From an uncultured Eubacteriales bacterium (GTDB taxonomy: Bacteria > Bacillota > Clostridia > Peptostreptococcales > Anaerovoracaceae), in NCBI GenBank assembly GCA_910585135.1, contig CAJUEB010000007.1:1-24147 (forward strand): a stretch of 24,147 bases of DNA, written 5' to 3'. Both the position numbers and the translations under genes were made by a program. This document shows positions 1-7,768 of this stretch, piece by piece. Every line of letters begins with the position of its first letter. Within the stretch, counting starts at the first letter, position 1. A model generated the notes under the pieces. That model did not search any database. It saw only the letters and a list, made by a program, of their open reading frames with translations, and had not been told where the DNA came from.

Positions 1-215
1 GGCATCTGGTCGTTGTAGATGAGGCCAACGGCAGGTGTGGCGTTGCGGCAGATATCGCAGCTTTAGCAGCAGAAAAGGTTATCGACTATTTGGACGGGCC
101 GGTCAGGCAGGTAACATCGGTGTATTCGCCCGTTCCGTTTAGCCCTCCGCTCGAACGTGCATACCTGCCAAATGAAGCGGATGTCGTCAGGGCAGTTTGG
201 GAAACATTGGAATAA
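1..215 (+). CDS. 2-oxoacid/acetoin dehydrogenase E1 component, beta subunit (C-terminal end)
   Basis: This is the last 71 codons of a gene that enters from the left edge, read in the frame ending at TAA 213-215. The peptide begins HLVVVDEANGRCGVAADIAA and ends in a segment containing SVYSPVPFSPPLERAYLPN. That is the C-terminal transketolase domain of E1-beta subunits (PdhB/AcoB/BkdB type), where the D-x-P-x-P-x-S/F-x-P-LE motif is typical. With E1-alpha (off the window), the thiamine-diphosphate E1 would decarboxylate a 2-oxoacid or cleave acetoin and hand the acyl group to the lipoyl arm of the E2 encoded 36 bp downstream. Substrate specificity cannot be read from this fragment. Confidence 0.88.
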   Translation, partial: HLVVVDEANGRCGVAADIAALAAEKVIDYLDGPVRQVTSVYSPVPFSPPLERAYLPNEADVVRAVWETLE

Positions 216-251
216 ATGCAAGGATTGGAATACCGGGAGGATACAAACATT

Positions 252-1457
252 ATGGCAACAGAAGTAAAAATGCCAAAGCTGGGCATGACCATGACGCAAG
301 GGAAAATTATCGATTGGCTTAAAACAGAGGGCGATATTGTTTCGCAGGGCGAGCCGATTTTCGTGGTTGAAAATGGCAAGGTGACGATAGATGTGGAAGC
401 TCCGGCAGCAGGGGTTTTGTTAAAGACGGCCGTTTCCGAAGGAGATATCGTGCCTGTTGGGGATGTTGTCGCATATATCGGCGAAGCTGGAGAAAAGTTA
501 GAAGAAGACGTGCATTCCGAAGAGAGCGTACATACCACGGAAGAAACATCAGCGAGCTCCGTTCGCACGATAAGAGCTACGCCTGCCGCAAAAGCCCTTG
601 CTACAAAGCTGGGTTTTGATTTGGCGGAGGTAAAAGATTTTTCCCAGAAAGAGCGGCTCAAACGTGCAGACGTGGAGGCCTATGGGAAGATGTGCGAAAA
701 AGCACCAGAGGAACTGCCGCAGGATATTGCAGGTGTGCAGGCAGGCCTGGCTCAGTCTCCTTATGTGGATATTGTTCCGTCTGGCGTTAGGCTTACCGCA
801 GCAGACAGAATGACCGTAAACTTTACAACTGTTCCGCATTTTTATCTTGGCATGAAAGTGAACGTGGGCAAAATGCAGCAAATGTTGGAAAATGCCAGAA
901 AGAGAGCTTCTGGTGGCAGTGATAAGCCGACCTTTACGGACGTGCTTATCTGGATTACGGCAAAGGTAATAAAGGAATATCCTATTGTAAATTCGCAGTG
1001 GCATGAAGGAAACATCCGGCAATTCAATTCCGTAAATTTTGGAATTGCTACGGATACGCCAAGCGGGCTTTTCGTACCCGTTCTCCGAAAGGCAGAAAGC
1101 AGAACCTTTGAAGAAATTGTTCAGATGAGAAGCCGCATGATCAGCGCAGCCAGGGAAGGGCGGCTCATGCCTGATGATATGAGCGGCGGCACATTTACAT
1201 TGAGCAACCTCGGCATGTTCGGAATCGATGTGTTTCAGGCAATTCTAAATTCTCCGGAGTGCGCCTTGCTTGCTGTGGGCGCTGTTGAAAATGAGCTTTT
1301 CGTTAGCGACGGTGAAATCGGGAGCGTGCCAACTATGAAAATGTCATTGACCTGTGACCACAGGGTGCTTGATGGTGCAGTCGGGGCAAGGTTTTTGAAG
1401 CGGCTGAAGGATGTAATGGAAGAACCAGCGAAATTGCTTGACAGGGATTTATTTTAG
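252..1457 (+). CDS. Dihydrolipoyllysine acyltransferase, E2 component
   Basis: A 401-residue E2 that carries acyl groups on a lipoyl arm and transfers them to CoA. Residues 1-80 are one lipoyl domain, with the target lysine probably K43 in VENGKVTI; residues about 110-150 are a peripheral subunit-binding region starting TPAAKALATKLG; residues about 175-401 are the catalytic domain ending with HRVLDG (H370, D374), the acyltransferase active site. I chose ATG 252 because GGGAGG lies about 10 bases upstream and the protein then starts MATEVKMPKLG as in the family; an in-frame ATG at 216 would only add a leader. Two details are unusual: ENGK instead of the usual DKA around the lipoyl lysine, and a binding domain in which the usual GTGxxGRI stretch reads DFSQKERL. 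It lies between E1-beta and E3 in one operon. Confidence 0.92.
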   Translation: MATEVKMPKLGMTMTQGKIIDWLKTEGDIVSQGEPIFVVENGKVTIDVEAPAAGVLLKTAVSEGDIVPVGDVVAYIGEAGEKLEEDVHSEESVHTTEETSASSVRTIRATPAAKALATKLGFDLAEVKDFSQKERLKRADVEAYGKMCEKAPEELPQDIAGVQAGLAQSPYVDIVPSGVRLTAADRMTVNFTTVPHFYLGMKVNVGKMQQMLENARKRASGGSDKPTFTDVLIWITAKVIKEYPIVNSQWHEGNIRQFNSVNFGIATDTPSGLFVPVLRKAESRTFEEIVQMRSRMISAAREGRLMPDDMSGGTFTLSNLGMFGIDVFQAILNSPECALLAVGAVENELFVSDGEIGSVPTMKMSLTCDHRVLDGAVGARFLKRLKDVMEEPAKLLDRDLF

Positions 1458-1470
1458 GAGGTGGGAGATA

Positions 1471-2853
1471 TTGGAAACTTATGATTTAATCGTCTTAGGT
1501 GGCGGCCCGGCAGGGTATACTGCCGCCTTGGAGGCGGCAAAAAGCGGAGTCCGCGTAGCACTGGTCGAAGAAGACGAATTGGGCGGGACGTGCCTTAACA
1601 GAGGTTGCATTCCGACAAAAATTTTTCTCGAATCCGTTGATGTGCTGGAAAAAATAGAAGCAGCGGAGCATTTTGCCATAGATTTTTCAGGATGCGCTAA
1701 AATCAACCGAAAAAAGCTGCTGGAGCGGAAACAAAGCATTGTAGCTTCGCTAAAAGACGGCCTTCGCATGATGATTTCGTCCTCTTCTATCGAGGTTATA
1801 GCGGCGAAAGGAGTGTTTGCGGCGGAGGATGAAATCCTTATTAAAGGAGAAAAAACGTATTCCATAAAAGGGAAAAAGATAATCCTTTCCACGGGAACAC
1901 GGGAAGCGTTTTTGAAAATAGATGGAAATGAATTTATTATGGGCAGTACGCAGGCATTGGAATTAAAAACGATTCCGCAAGAGGTGTGCATTATAGGAGG
2001 CGGCGTGATCGGCGTGGAACTGGCTACATTTTATTCGGGAATGGGATGCCATGTTATCATTGTGGAAGCCCTTGATGATATTCTGGGAAATCTTGACCGG
2101 GAAATGGCTGCAATGCTGCAAGAAAACCTGCTGGAGCGTGGCGTTGAAATTCATGTATCCAGCATAGTCAGCGAGATTAAACGGGAAGGCTCGCGTTTTC
2201 AGGTAACATATAGCGAAAACGGCACAGACGCTGCTTTTTGTGTCGATGCAGTAATCAATGCTACAGGACGAATCCCAAATACCGAAGGAATCGGGCTTGA
2301 AAAAGCTGGCGTTAAACTGGATCAAAAAGGCTATATTACGGTGGACGAATATTTGGAAACATCAGCGAAAGGAATCTATGCGGCAGGTGACGTGACTGGT
2401 GGAATATTGCTGGCGCATGCAGCATTTGACGAGGGAACGATCGCTGCGAGGAATGCGGTGAAAGCTGCAAGGATTTTAGCGGGCAGGAAAGCGATTCCAT
2501 CCTGTATCTACACCCATCCAGAGATGGCTTCGGTGGGAATGACGGAGGAACAGGCGAAGGCTGCACATAAAAAGCTGCGAAAGGGATATTTTCCGATGTC
2601 TGCCAACGGCAGGTCCTTAGCAGCGGGAAACAGCAACGGAATGATTAAGGTAATTACCGATGAGGAAATCGGGCAGATCATCGGCATTCACATGATCGGT
2701 GAAAACGTTACGGAGGTGCTGGGGGCGGCAGCGGTTGCTATAGAAGGTGAGTATACCTGCGATGAATTTGCGGAGCTGATCATCGCACACCCTACAGTTT
2801 GCGAGGCGTTAAAGGATGCCATGGGCAATTGCGTTAGGAATAAAATGAAATAA
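1471..2853 (+). CDS. lpdA: Dihydrolipoamide dehydrogenase, E3 component
   Basis: A 460-residue FAD flavoprotein that reoxidises the dihydrolipoyl arm of E2 and reduces NAD+. It shows the N-terminal FAD motif GGGPAG (residues 10-15), the redox disulfide GGTCLNRGCIPTK (C41 and C46), the NAD-binding GGGVIGVELA, a second FAD motif IYAAGDV, and the C-terminal HPT-x4-E active-site base (IIAHPTVCEA). I place the start at TTG 1471: AGGAGGTGGG lies 5-14 bases upstream and the protein then begins METYDLIVLGGG. The ATG at 1438 in the same frame lies inside the E2 gene. The dedicated E3 in the operon indicates a self-contained complex, as in aco and some pdh operons. Confidence 0.94.
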   Translation: METYDLIVLGGGPAGYTAALEAAKSGVRVALVEEDELGGTCLNRGCIPTKIFLESVDVLEKIEAAEHFAIDFSGCAKINRKKLLERKQSIVASLKDGLRMMISSSSIEVIAAKGVFAAEDEILIKGEKTYSIKGKKIILSTGTREAFLKIDGNEFIMGSTQALELKTIPQEVCIIGGGVIGVELATFYSGMGCHVIIVEALDDILGNLDREMAAMLQENLLERGVEIHVSSIVSEIKREGSRFQVTYSENGTDAAFCVDAVINATGRIPNTEGIGLEKAGVKLDQKGYITVDEYLETSAKGIYAAGDVTGGILLAHAAFDEGTIAARNAVKAARILAGRKAIPSCIYTHPEMASVGMTEEQAKAAHKKLRKGYFPMSANGRSLAAGNSNGMIKVITDEEIGQIIGIHMIGENVTEVLGAAAVAIEGEYTCDEFAELIIAHPTVCEALKDAMGNCVRNKMK

Positions 2854-2879
2854 GGAAAAAAGATGGGAGGTATGCATAT

Positions 2880-4289
2880 ATGAAGTACGATTTAATGATT
2901 AAAAATGGTAATATTTTCACTGCCGGTGAAGAATACATTGCAGATATAGGGATTAAGGACGGAAAGATCGTGGCGATCGGATGCGGGCTGGCGGAAAGTG
3001 TAGCTTGCGGATGTGGTTCGCAGGGAAGCACGCAAGTAGTGGATGCAACAGGAAAATTCGTATTTCCAGGCGCAATCGATATTCATACGCATATCGACGC
3101 TCCTTTGCATGGCTCCCACACCCTGGATGACTGGTATCAGGGGACATATGCAGCGGCTTTTGGCGGCGTCACCTGCGTTGTCGATTATCCAAACCAGAAG
3201 ATAGGCGAGTCTATTCGGGAAACGATCGAGAGGGTAATTAGAAAGGCAGAAAAAAAGGCTGTGGTGGATTTCAGTTGCAGTCCTGTTATTACAGACCGCA
3301 CGGAAGAGGTTTACCAGGAACTGCCACAGCTTATTGAAGAAGGATTTCCGACATATAAGGTATTCATGGCTTACGACTTTAAGGTAGATGATACAGAACT
3401 TACACGACTTCTCGATGTAATCGGAAACCATGGAGGATTGTTGGGTGTACATTGTGAAAACGATTTGGCGATCGGCTATCTGGCGGATAAGCTAGTTGCC
3501 GAGGGAAAAACCGAACCGAAATATCATCCGCTGAGCAGACCTCCCCTAGCGGAAGCGGAGGCGACGGGAAGGGTAATCCGTACGGCTGCCATGGTTGATG
3601 CGCCGGTATTGATCGTTCATGTTTCCGCCGCAGGGGCATTGCAGGAGATTGCGGAAGCAAGGAACAGCGGGTGGAGCGTATATGCGGAAACCTGTCCGCA
3701 TTTTCTTCTTCTTGATGAAGCGGTATATAATCAGCCACTTGAAGAAGCTGCAAAGTATGTAGTCACGCCACCGATTAGAAGCCGGGTGCATAGAGAGGCG
3801 TTATGGAATGCCCTAAGTGCGGGAACTGTTTCACTGGTCTCTTCCGATCATTGCGCTTTTCCACTGGATGAAAAGCTGCGTCTTGGTGCAGGACCGTTTA
3901 CGAAAATCCCGCATGGTGCGCCGGGAATCGAGACTAGAGTACCGCTGCTATTCTCGGAAGGCGTTATGAAGGGAAGGATCACAGCCGAACGGTTTGTGGA
4001 ATTAGTTAGCACCAATCCAGCTAAGCTAGCGGGGCTTTACCCACAAAAAGGAACAATTGCGGTAGGCAGCGATGCAGATATTTTAATCATGGATGCTTCT
4101 CGCACATATACCCTTTCTGTTGGCAGCTTAAAAGGCGTTGCGGATTTCACGCCGTTTGAGGGATATCAGATCCAAGGTTTCCCAGAAACAGTGATTTCGC
4201 ACGGGAATCTTGTAGTTCACAAGGGCGAAGCAAAAGCGCAGCCTGGAACAGGCAAGCTGACCAAGAGAAATAAATTTAAGGCATTCTAG
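2880..4289 (+). CDS. Hydantoinase / dihydropyrimidinase family cyclic amidohydrolase
   Basis: A 469-residue cytosolic metal-dependent amidohydrolase that opens five- or six-membered cyclic ureides (hydantoins, dihydropyrimidines) to N-carbamoyl amino acids. The binuclear metal site is complete: HTH 69-71, a carboxylatable K160 in YKVFMAY, H191 (GVHCEN), H247 (VHVSAAG) and D323 (SSDHCAF). Y165, five residues after the lysine, is the usual substrate-polarising Tyr, and KIPHGAPGIETR matches the family substrate loop (usually KIPNGAPG). Residues 35-50 form a Cys/Gly/Ser-rich insertion with ACGCGSQGS, which is odd. The start has GGGAGG about 10 bases upstream. It lies 26 bp after E3 and just before a carbamoylase, its natural partner. 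The substrate is not determined; dihydrouracil, 5-substituted hydantoins and N-methylhydantoin are all possible. Confidence 0.9.
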   Translation: MKYDLMIKNGNIFTAGEEYIADIGIKDGKIVAIGCGLAESVACGCGSQGSTQVVDATGKFVFPGAIDIHTHIDAPLHGSHTLDDWYQGTYAAAFGGVTCVVDYPNQKIGESIRETIERVIRKAEKKAVVDFSCSPVITDRTEEVYQELPQLIEEGFPTYKVFMAYDFKVDDTELTRLLDVIGNHGGLLGVHCENDLAIGYLADKLVAEGKTEPKYHPLSRPPLAEAEATGRVIRTAAMVDAPVLIVHVSAAGALQEIAEARNSGWSVYAETCPHFLLLDEAVYNQPLEEAAKYVVTPPIRSRVHREALWNALSAGTVSLVSSDHCAFPLDEKLRLGAGPFTKIPHGAPGIETRVPLLFSEGVMKGRITAERFVELVSTNPAKLAGLYPQKGTIAVGSDADILIMDASRTYTLSVGSLKGVADFTPFEGYQIQGFPETVISHGNLVVHKGEAKAQPGTGKLTKRNKFKAF

Positions 4290-4303
4290 GCGGGAGGATT
4301 ATG

Positions 4304-5554
4304 ATGAAACAGCTAGGCAAAGCATCCGTTGAAAATATAAAAAACGATTTGGTGAATTTGGCAAAATATAATAGCACGCCTGAAAATGGGATAACGAGAG
4401 TCCTTTTTTATGACGAAGAACTACAGGCAAGGGACTTTATCAAGGCGCGAATGGCAGAAAACGGGATGACCGTCCGGGAGGATGCCGCAGGGAACATCTT
4501 TGGGACGATAGAAGGAAGCGAGCCGGATGCCGCTCCTGTATGGACTGGATCGCATATCGATACGGTTCTTAATGCGGGGATGTTTGATGGAACGGCGGGC
4601 GTGATCGGCGGGATGGAGGCATTGCGGCTCATCAGGGAATCTGGGCTTAGTCATAAACGAAACATTGAAGTTATCGTCTATACGTCGGAAGAGCCGACAA
4701 GATTCGGGTTAGGCTGTTTGGGAAGCAGAGCCATGGCCGGGGAGCTTACCGCAGCAGATATGGAGGAGATAAAGGATCAAGACGGGCTGTCCTTTGCGGA
4801 GGTGCTGCAAAACCTGGGGCATGACTTAAATGATCTTCAGGCGGTAAAACGAAAGAAAGGTGACGTTTACGCAGCAGTGGAGCTGCATATAGAGCAAGGC
4901 GCTATCCTTGACACGAAAAATATTGGAATCGGCATCATAACGACGATTTCAGCGCCCACGGATATAAAGGTCAGCGTTAGCGGAACACAGGAACATGCAG
5001 GTGCTACGCCGATGGAGGTCAGAAAGGATGCCATGTGTGCAGCGGCGGAGATTATGCTGGGCTTAGAAGGTTTGGCTCGTAATGCTGGGGATTACAGCAC
5101 GGTGGCTACTGTGGGAAAAGTAGAGGTTTTTCCAGGCTCGACCAATGTAATCCCTGGCAGGGTGGATTTTTCAATCGATATCCGCAGTGCAGACATGGAG
5201 GATAAAAATACGTTGGTTCAAAAGCTCAAGGCTATTGTAAAATGCGTGGAGGCGGTAAGGGGCGTGTGCGTGGATCTTGAAATCGTGACGCACGATGAAC
5301 CGGCTGATGCAGATCCAAGGATCATCAGCCTCATTGAAACGGCTTGCCGCCAAAGTGGACAGAGTTATCATCTTATGGTGAGCGGGGCGTATCATGATTC
5401 TATGTTTGTCTCGAAATTCGCGCCTTTCGGCATGATCTTTGTGCCGAGCAAAAACGGGATCAGCCATCACGCTGATGAATGGACGGATTTTGCAGATATT
5501 GCGAAAGGAACGGATATTTTGGCAGAGACGCTTTTGCAGCTTAGTCAGGAATGA
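4304..5554 (+). CDS. M20 family N-carbamoyl-L-amino-acid hydrolase / beta-ureidopropionase type amidase
   Basis: A 416-residue zinc amidase of the Zn-dependent hydantoinase/carbamoylase family (AmaB/HyuC, allantoate amidohydrolase, beta-ureidopropionase). It would split N-carbamoyl amino acids into amino acid, CO2 and ammonia. Metal and catalytic motifs are visible: GSHIDTV (H84, D86), GMFDG (D95), TSEEPTRFG (E129, E130), ELHIEQG (H195) and a C-terminal GISHHADEW. The dimerisation domain lies in the middle (about 210-325). Tandem ATGs occur at 4301 and 4304; GGGAGG at 4292-4297 is better spaced for 4304. It directly follows the hydantoinase, so the two probably act in sequence on one cyclic ureide. 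Its stop overlaps an ATG at the head of the lipoate ligase reading frame. Confidence 0.88.
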   Translation: MKQLGKASVENIKNDLVNLAKYNSTPENGITRVLFYDEELQARDFIKARMAENGMTVREDAAGNIFGTIEGSEPDAAPVWTGSHIDTVLNAGMFDGTAGVIGGMEALRLIRESGLSHKRNIEVIVYTSEEPTRFGLGCLGSRAMAGELTAADMEEIKDQDGLSFAEVLQNLGHDLNDLQAVKRKKGDVYAAVELHIEQGAILDTKNIGIGIITTISAPTDIKVSVSGTQEHAGATPMEVRKDAMCAAAEIMLGLEGLARNAGDYSTVATVGKVEVFPGSTNVIPGRVDFSIDIRSADMEDKNTLVQKLKAIVKCVEAVRGVCVDLEIVTHDEPADADPRIISLIETACRQSGQSYHLMVSGAYHDSMFVSKFAPFGMIFVPSKNGISHHADEWTDFADIAKGTDILAETLLQLSQE

Positions 5555-5565
5555 GGTACAGTGAA

Positions 5566-6573
5566 ATGTTGTTTTTTCAATCAAGAACCAACAATCCTGG
5601 AATCAACTTGGCCACAGAGGAATATCTATTCCATGAAATAAAGGACGACGTTTTTATGCTTTGGCAAAATGACCGCTCAATTATATTAGGGCAGTATCAG
5701 AATGCTTACGAAGAAATTAATATGGAAAGAGCAGCCGAAAAACATATTCGCATAGTAAGGCGTATGACAGGCGGTGGCGCTGTGTATCACGATCTCGGCA
5801 ATGTAAATTTTTCCTTTATCACATATGCTGATGACGATAGGCGGTTTGATTTTAAAGTGTTTATGGAGAGAATCGCTGCAGCACTCAATTTCCTTGGAGC
5901 TGGGACAAAGATCAAAGGACGCAATGATCTTATGATTGATGGAAAAAAAGTGTCGGGAAATGCACAGTATGTCAGTGGCAACCGGATTCTTCATCACGGG
6001 ACATTGCTCTTTGATGCCGATCTTTCTATGCTGAGGAGCGTATTAAAGGAAGAAGATGGTGGGATTTGGTCGAAGGCAGGGAAATCTGACAGGCAGAAAG
6101 TTGTGAATCTAAAGGGCTATTTGAATCGGAAGATGTCTGTTGAACAGTTTCAGTTGGCGCTCCGTACATATATCTTGAAAGGTGACGATGTAAAGGTTTT
6201 GATGATAGATGCTGGTGCAAGGGAGTATATTCAGCAGCTCGCGGCAGCTAAATATGATCGGTGGGAGTGGAATGTCGGTCGCTCGCCGCAGTGCAACATA
6301 TTGCGAAGTGGTCAATGGGAATATGGGCGAATGAAGATTCATATGAATGTAGATTGCGGTTTGATAAGTGAATTTAACATCACGGGAGATTTTTTTGCAG
6401 ATGCCCACTTTCACCAGTCACTGCAAATGTTTATCGGGTGTAGGCTGGAGAAGGATGCGTTAAAATTGCCCGTGAAAAATTGCGCTGCTGGGATTTACGG
6501 ACTGGCAGAAGATGCGCTTCTAGGTTGGATTTTAAACGGAAGGGAGGTATTTGAGCCAGATCCGCTTGCGTAG
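5566..6573 (+). CDS. lplA: Lipoate-protein ligase
   Basis: A 335-residue lipoate ligase that activates lipoate with ATP and attaches it to the lipoyl lysine of acceptor proteins. The diagnostic motifs are RRMTGGGAVYHDLGN (about residues 65-79), GRNDLMIDGKKVSGNAQY with the lipoyl-AMP-binding lysine around 128, and HHGTLLFD. The C-terminal third resembles the LplA accessory domain. Two starts are possible: ATG 5551, which overlaps the upstream stop in an ATGA, and ATG 5566, which has GAGG 9 bases upstream and begins MLFFQSRTNNPGINLATEEY as in the family; I prefer 5566. Its place at the end of the operon makes the E2 encoded upstream the likely acceptor, fed by scavenged lipoate. Confidence 0.93.
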   Translation: MLFFQSRTNNPGINLATEEYLFHEIKDDVFMLWQNDRSIILGQYQNAYEEINMERAAEKHIRIVRRMTGGGAVYHDLGNVNFSFITYADDDRRFDFKVFMERIAAALNFLGAGTKIKGRNDLMIDGKKVSGNAQYVSGNRILHHGTLLFDADLSMLRSVLKEEDGGIWSKAGKSDRQKVVNLKGYLNRKMSVEQFQLALRTYILKGDDVKVLMIDAGAREYIQQLAAAKYDRWEWNVGRSPQCNILRSGQWEYGRMKIHMNVDCGLISEFNITGDFFADAHFHQSLQMFIGCRLEKDALKLPVKNCAAGIYGLAEDALLGWILNGREVFEPDPLA

Positions 6574-6706
6574 CACGTCCATCGCGTTGCCTTTTACCGT
6601 GGAAAAGTGAAGGGCTGAGGGATTTCCGCACAGTGCGCTTTGCAGAGGTTTTAGTTCTAATGCCCTCGGTAAAAAAATATATTTGCTATTGGAAGGGGGT
6701 ATCTTC

Positions 6707-6979
6707 ATGGAAAATCAGATGCAAAACCACACAGTTATCATAGATAACCGGGCAAAAACCACCATTACGGACATCGTGGAGATCGACAGCTTCGATGAAG
6801 CGGAAATCAGGGCCACGTTAAAAAGAGGCGCAATGGTAATCAAAGGTGAGAAACTAAATATCCAGCTCCTCGATTTGCAGGAGGGAAGGGCGGTAATTGG
6901 CGGGATCGTTAATTCCCTCATGTATGTGAAGGTAAGGGAAAAAGGTGAGAAAAGCCTTCTCGCCAGGATTATGAAATGA
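6707..6979 (+). CDS. yabP: Sporulation protein YabP
   Basis: A 90-residue protein with the YabP/YqfC family pattern: an N-terminal HTVIIDNRAKTTITDIVEIDSFDE, then a short beta-rich core (RGAMVIKGEKLNIQLLDL) ending in a glycine-rich VIGGIVNSLMY. Family members are made in the mother cell during sporulation in Bacillus; the molecular function is not known. I chose ATG 6707, which has AAGGGGGT 6 bases upstream, over a longer in-frame start at 6683. The stop overlaps the start of yabQ by four bases, so translation is coupled. The 130 bp upstream hold an 8-bp inverted repeat (TTTTACCG near 6592, CGGTAAAA near 6667) but no promoter that I can call. Confidence 0.88.
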   Translation: MENQMQNHTVIIDNRAKTTITDIVEIDSFDEAEIRATLKRGAMVIKGEKLNIQLLDLQEGRAVIGGIVNSLMYVKVREKGEKSLLARIMK

Positions 6980-7275
6980 GCCTTGCACTTACGGAACTCA
7001 TCGTCAGCCAGGCAAAGACCCTAGCGGTGATGTTTTGTGCGGGTATTTTTGTGGAAAGCTTGTGGCAGATGAAAAAATATGTGCAGGCAGTCTGCGGCCT
7101 GCGCTTTTGGAAGGTGCTTGCAGAACTCATCTTTTGGGCGGCTTCAGGAGCTGCCCTTTCGGCCTTCCTCTATTACTGTGCTTATGGGAGGCTCACATTC
7201 CACGCCGTGATGGGATTTTTGGCGGGCTTTTTATTGTGGAAAAAATTGTTTCCCCTTTTTTGGAGGCGGAGGTAG
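6976..7275 (+). CDS. yabQ: Spore cortex biosynthesis protein YabQ
   Basis: A 99-residue integral membrane protein with about three hydrophobic segments (residues about 10-30, 45-66 and 72-90) and a basic C-terminus WKKLFPLFWRRR. Size, hydropathy and position directly after yabP match YabQ, which in Bacillus subtilis localises to the forespore membrane and is needed for cortex formation. Its ATG sits in an ATGA overlap with the yabP stop. In B. subtilis and many Clostridia the next gene is divIC; here divIC is 8.6 kb further on, beyond an accessory block. Confidence 0.85.
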   Translation: MSLALTELIVSQAKTLAVMFCAGIFVESLWQMKKYVQAVCGLRFWKVLAELIFWAASGAALSAFLYYCAYGRLTFHAVMGFLAGFLLWKKLFPLFWRRR

Positions 7276-7423
7276 GGCTTCGGTAAACGGAGATCAGACA
7301 GGAAGACATGATATAAAAAAGTATGTCCAAGTGGACTAGGAGCCATGGGCATCAATGGAGATGCGGCGGATGCCAGTAGATAATTTCTTGTGTATATTAT
7401 CTTATTTGAAAAAGAAAACAGGA

Positions 7424-7452
7424 TTGTTATGATTGACTGTATCTTTTATAGA
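7424..7452 (+). promoter_or_regulatory. Possible sigma-A-type promoter upstream of a terminator
   Basis: TTGTTA (7424-7429) and TATAGA (7447-7452) are separated by 17 bases. A start about 7 bases later would give a transcript of roughly 100 bases ending at the terminator at 7531-7558, with no obvious coding content. Both boxes are imperfect and the region is AT-rich, so this could be chance. Confidence 0.3.
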
Positions 7453-7530
7453 GGGCGAGATGTTACACATATCGTTCAAGAAAGCATGGAGTAAAAAGAT
7501 AATAAATGAATCAAAATTGCATTTAAAAAT

Positions 7531-7558
7531 CACTTGCGGATTGCAGGTGGTTTTCTTT
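7531..7558 (+). terminator. Rho-independent terminator
   Basis: CACTTGC (7531-7537) pairs with GCAGGTG (7543-7549) with one G-U pair around a 5-base loop, followed by GTTTTCTTT. It is preceded by an A-rich run. It could end read-through from yabPQ or a short RNA starting near 7460. Confidence 0.65.
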
Positions 7559-7711
7559 GTAATCAGGCATTCATGCGATAAAATAAGATTGTTCATAGTC
7601 GTATCCGCAGACAGAGGATATTATTTATGAGAACGCAGTGCCAGAAGAACCTGGATTGATCCAGAATGAACCGCTCCTTCTTGAAACGAACAACAATAAA
7701 CACGGATTTCC

Positions 7712-7741
7712 TTGCTAAAAGTATATATCTTGATATATACT
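7712..7741 (+). promoter_or_regulatory. vapBC promoter and palindromic operator
   Basis: A perfect 10-bp inverted repeat, AGTATATATC (7720-7729) and GATATATACT (7732-7741), is separated by TT. It covers the -10 box TATACT (7736-7741) of a promoter with -35 TTGCTA (7712-7717) at 18 bases. A palindrome over the promoter of a toxin-antitoxin operon is the expected site for autorepression by VapB or the VapBC complex. The antitoxin start is 28 bp downstream, with AAGGAG at 7751-7756. Confidence 0.75.
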
Positions 7742-7768
7742 AATCTCAGAAAGGAGTTGGTTGCTTTG

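Larger units (their letters stand above)
7276..7711 (+). other. Non-coding stretch between yabQ and vapBC
   Basis: About 430 bp without a convincing gene. It contains a possible promoter at 7424-7452, a terminator at 7531-7558 and a short inverted repeat CTGGAT-TG-ATCCAG near 7650-7663. The one reading frame of any length (7433-7630, from a TTG) has no ribosome binding site and runs through the terminator, so I do not call it. This is where the conserved yabQ-divIC order is broken. I see no insertion-sequence ends or transposase remnants. Confidence 0.6.

Noticed and set aside
86..661. Minus-strand open frame of 191 codons opposite E2
   Set aside because: It is antisense to clearly coding E1/E2 sequence and low-complexity; it follows from codon bias on the other strand.
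6592..6674. TTTTACCG/CGGTAAAA repeat between lplA and yabP as a terminator
   Set aside because: The loop is about 65 bases and competing pairings (CTGAGGG with CCCTCGG) conflict with it; the structure is not convincing.
7433..7630. Possible 65-residue protein from TTG 7433
   Set aside because: No ribosome site, a terminator hairpin lies inside it, and the composition looks non-coding.
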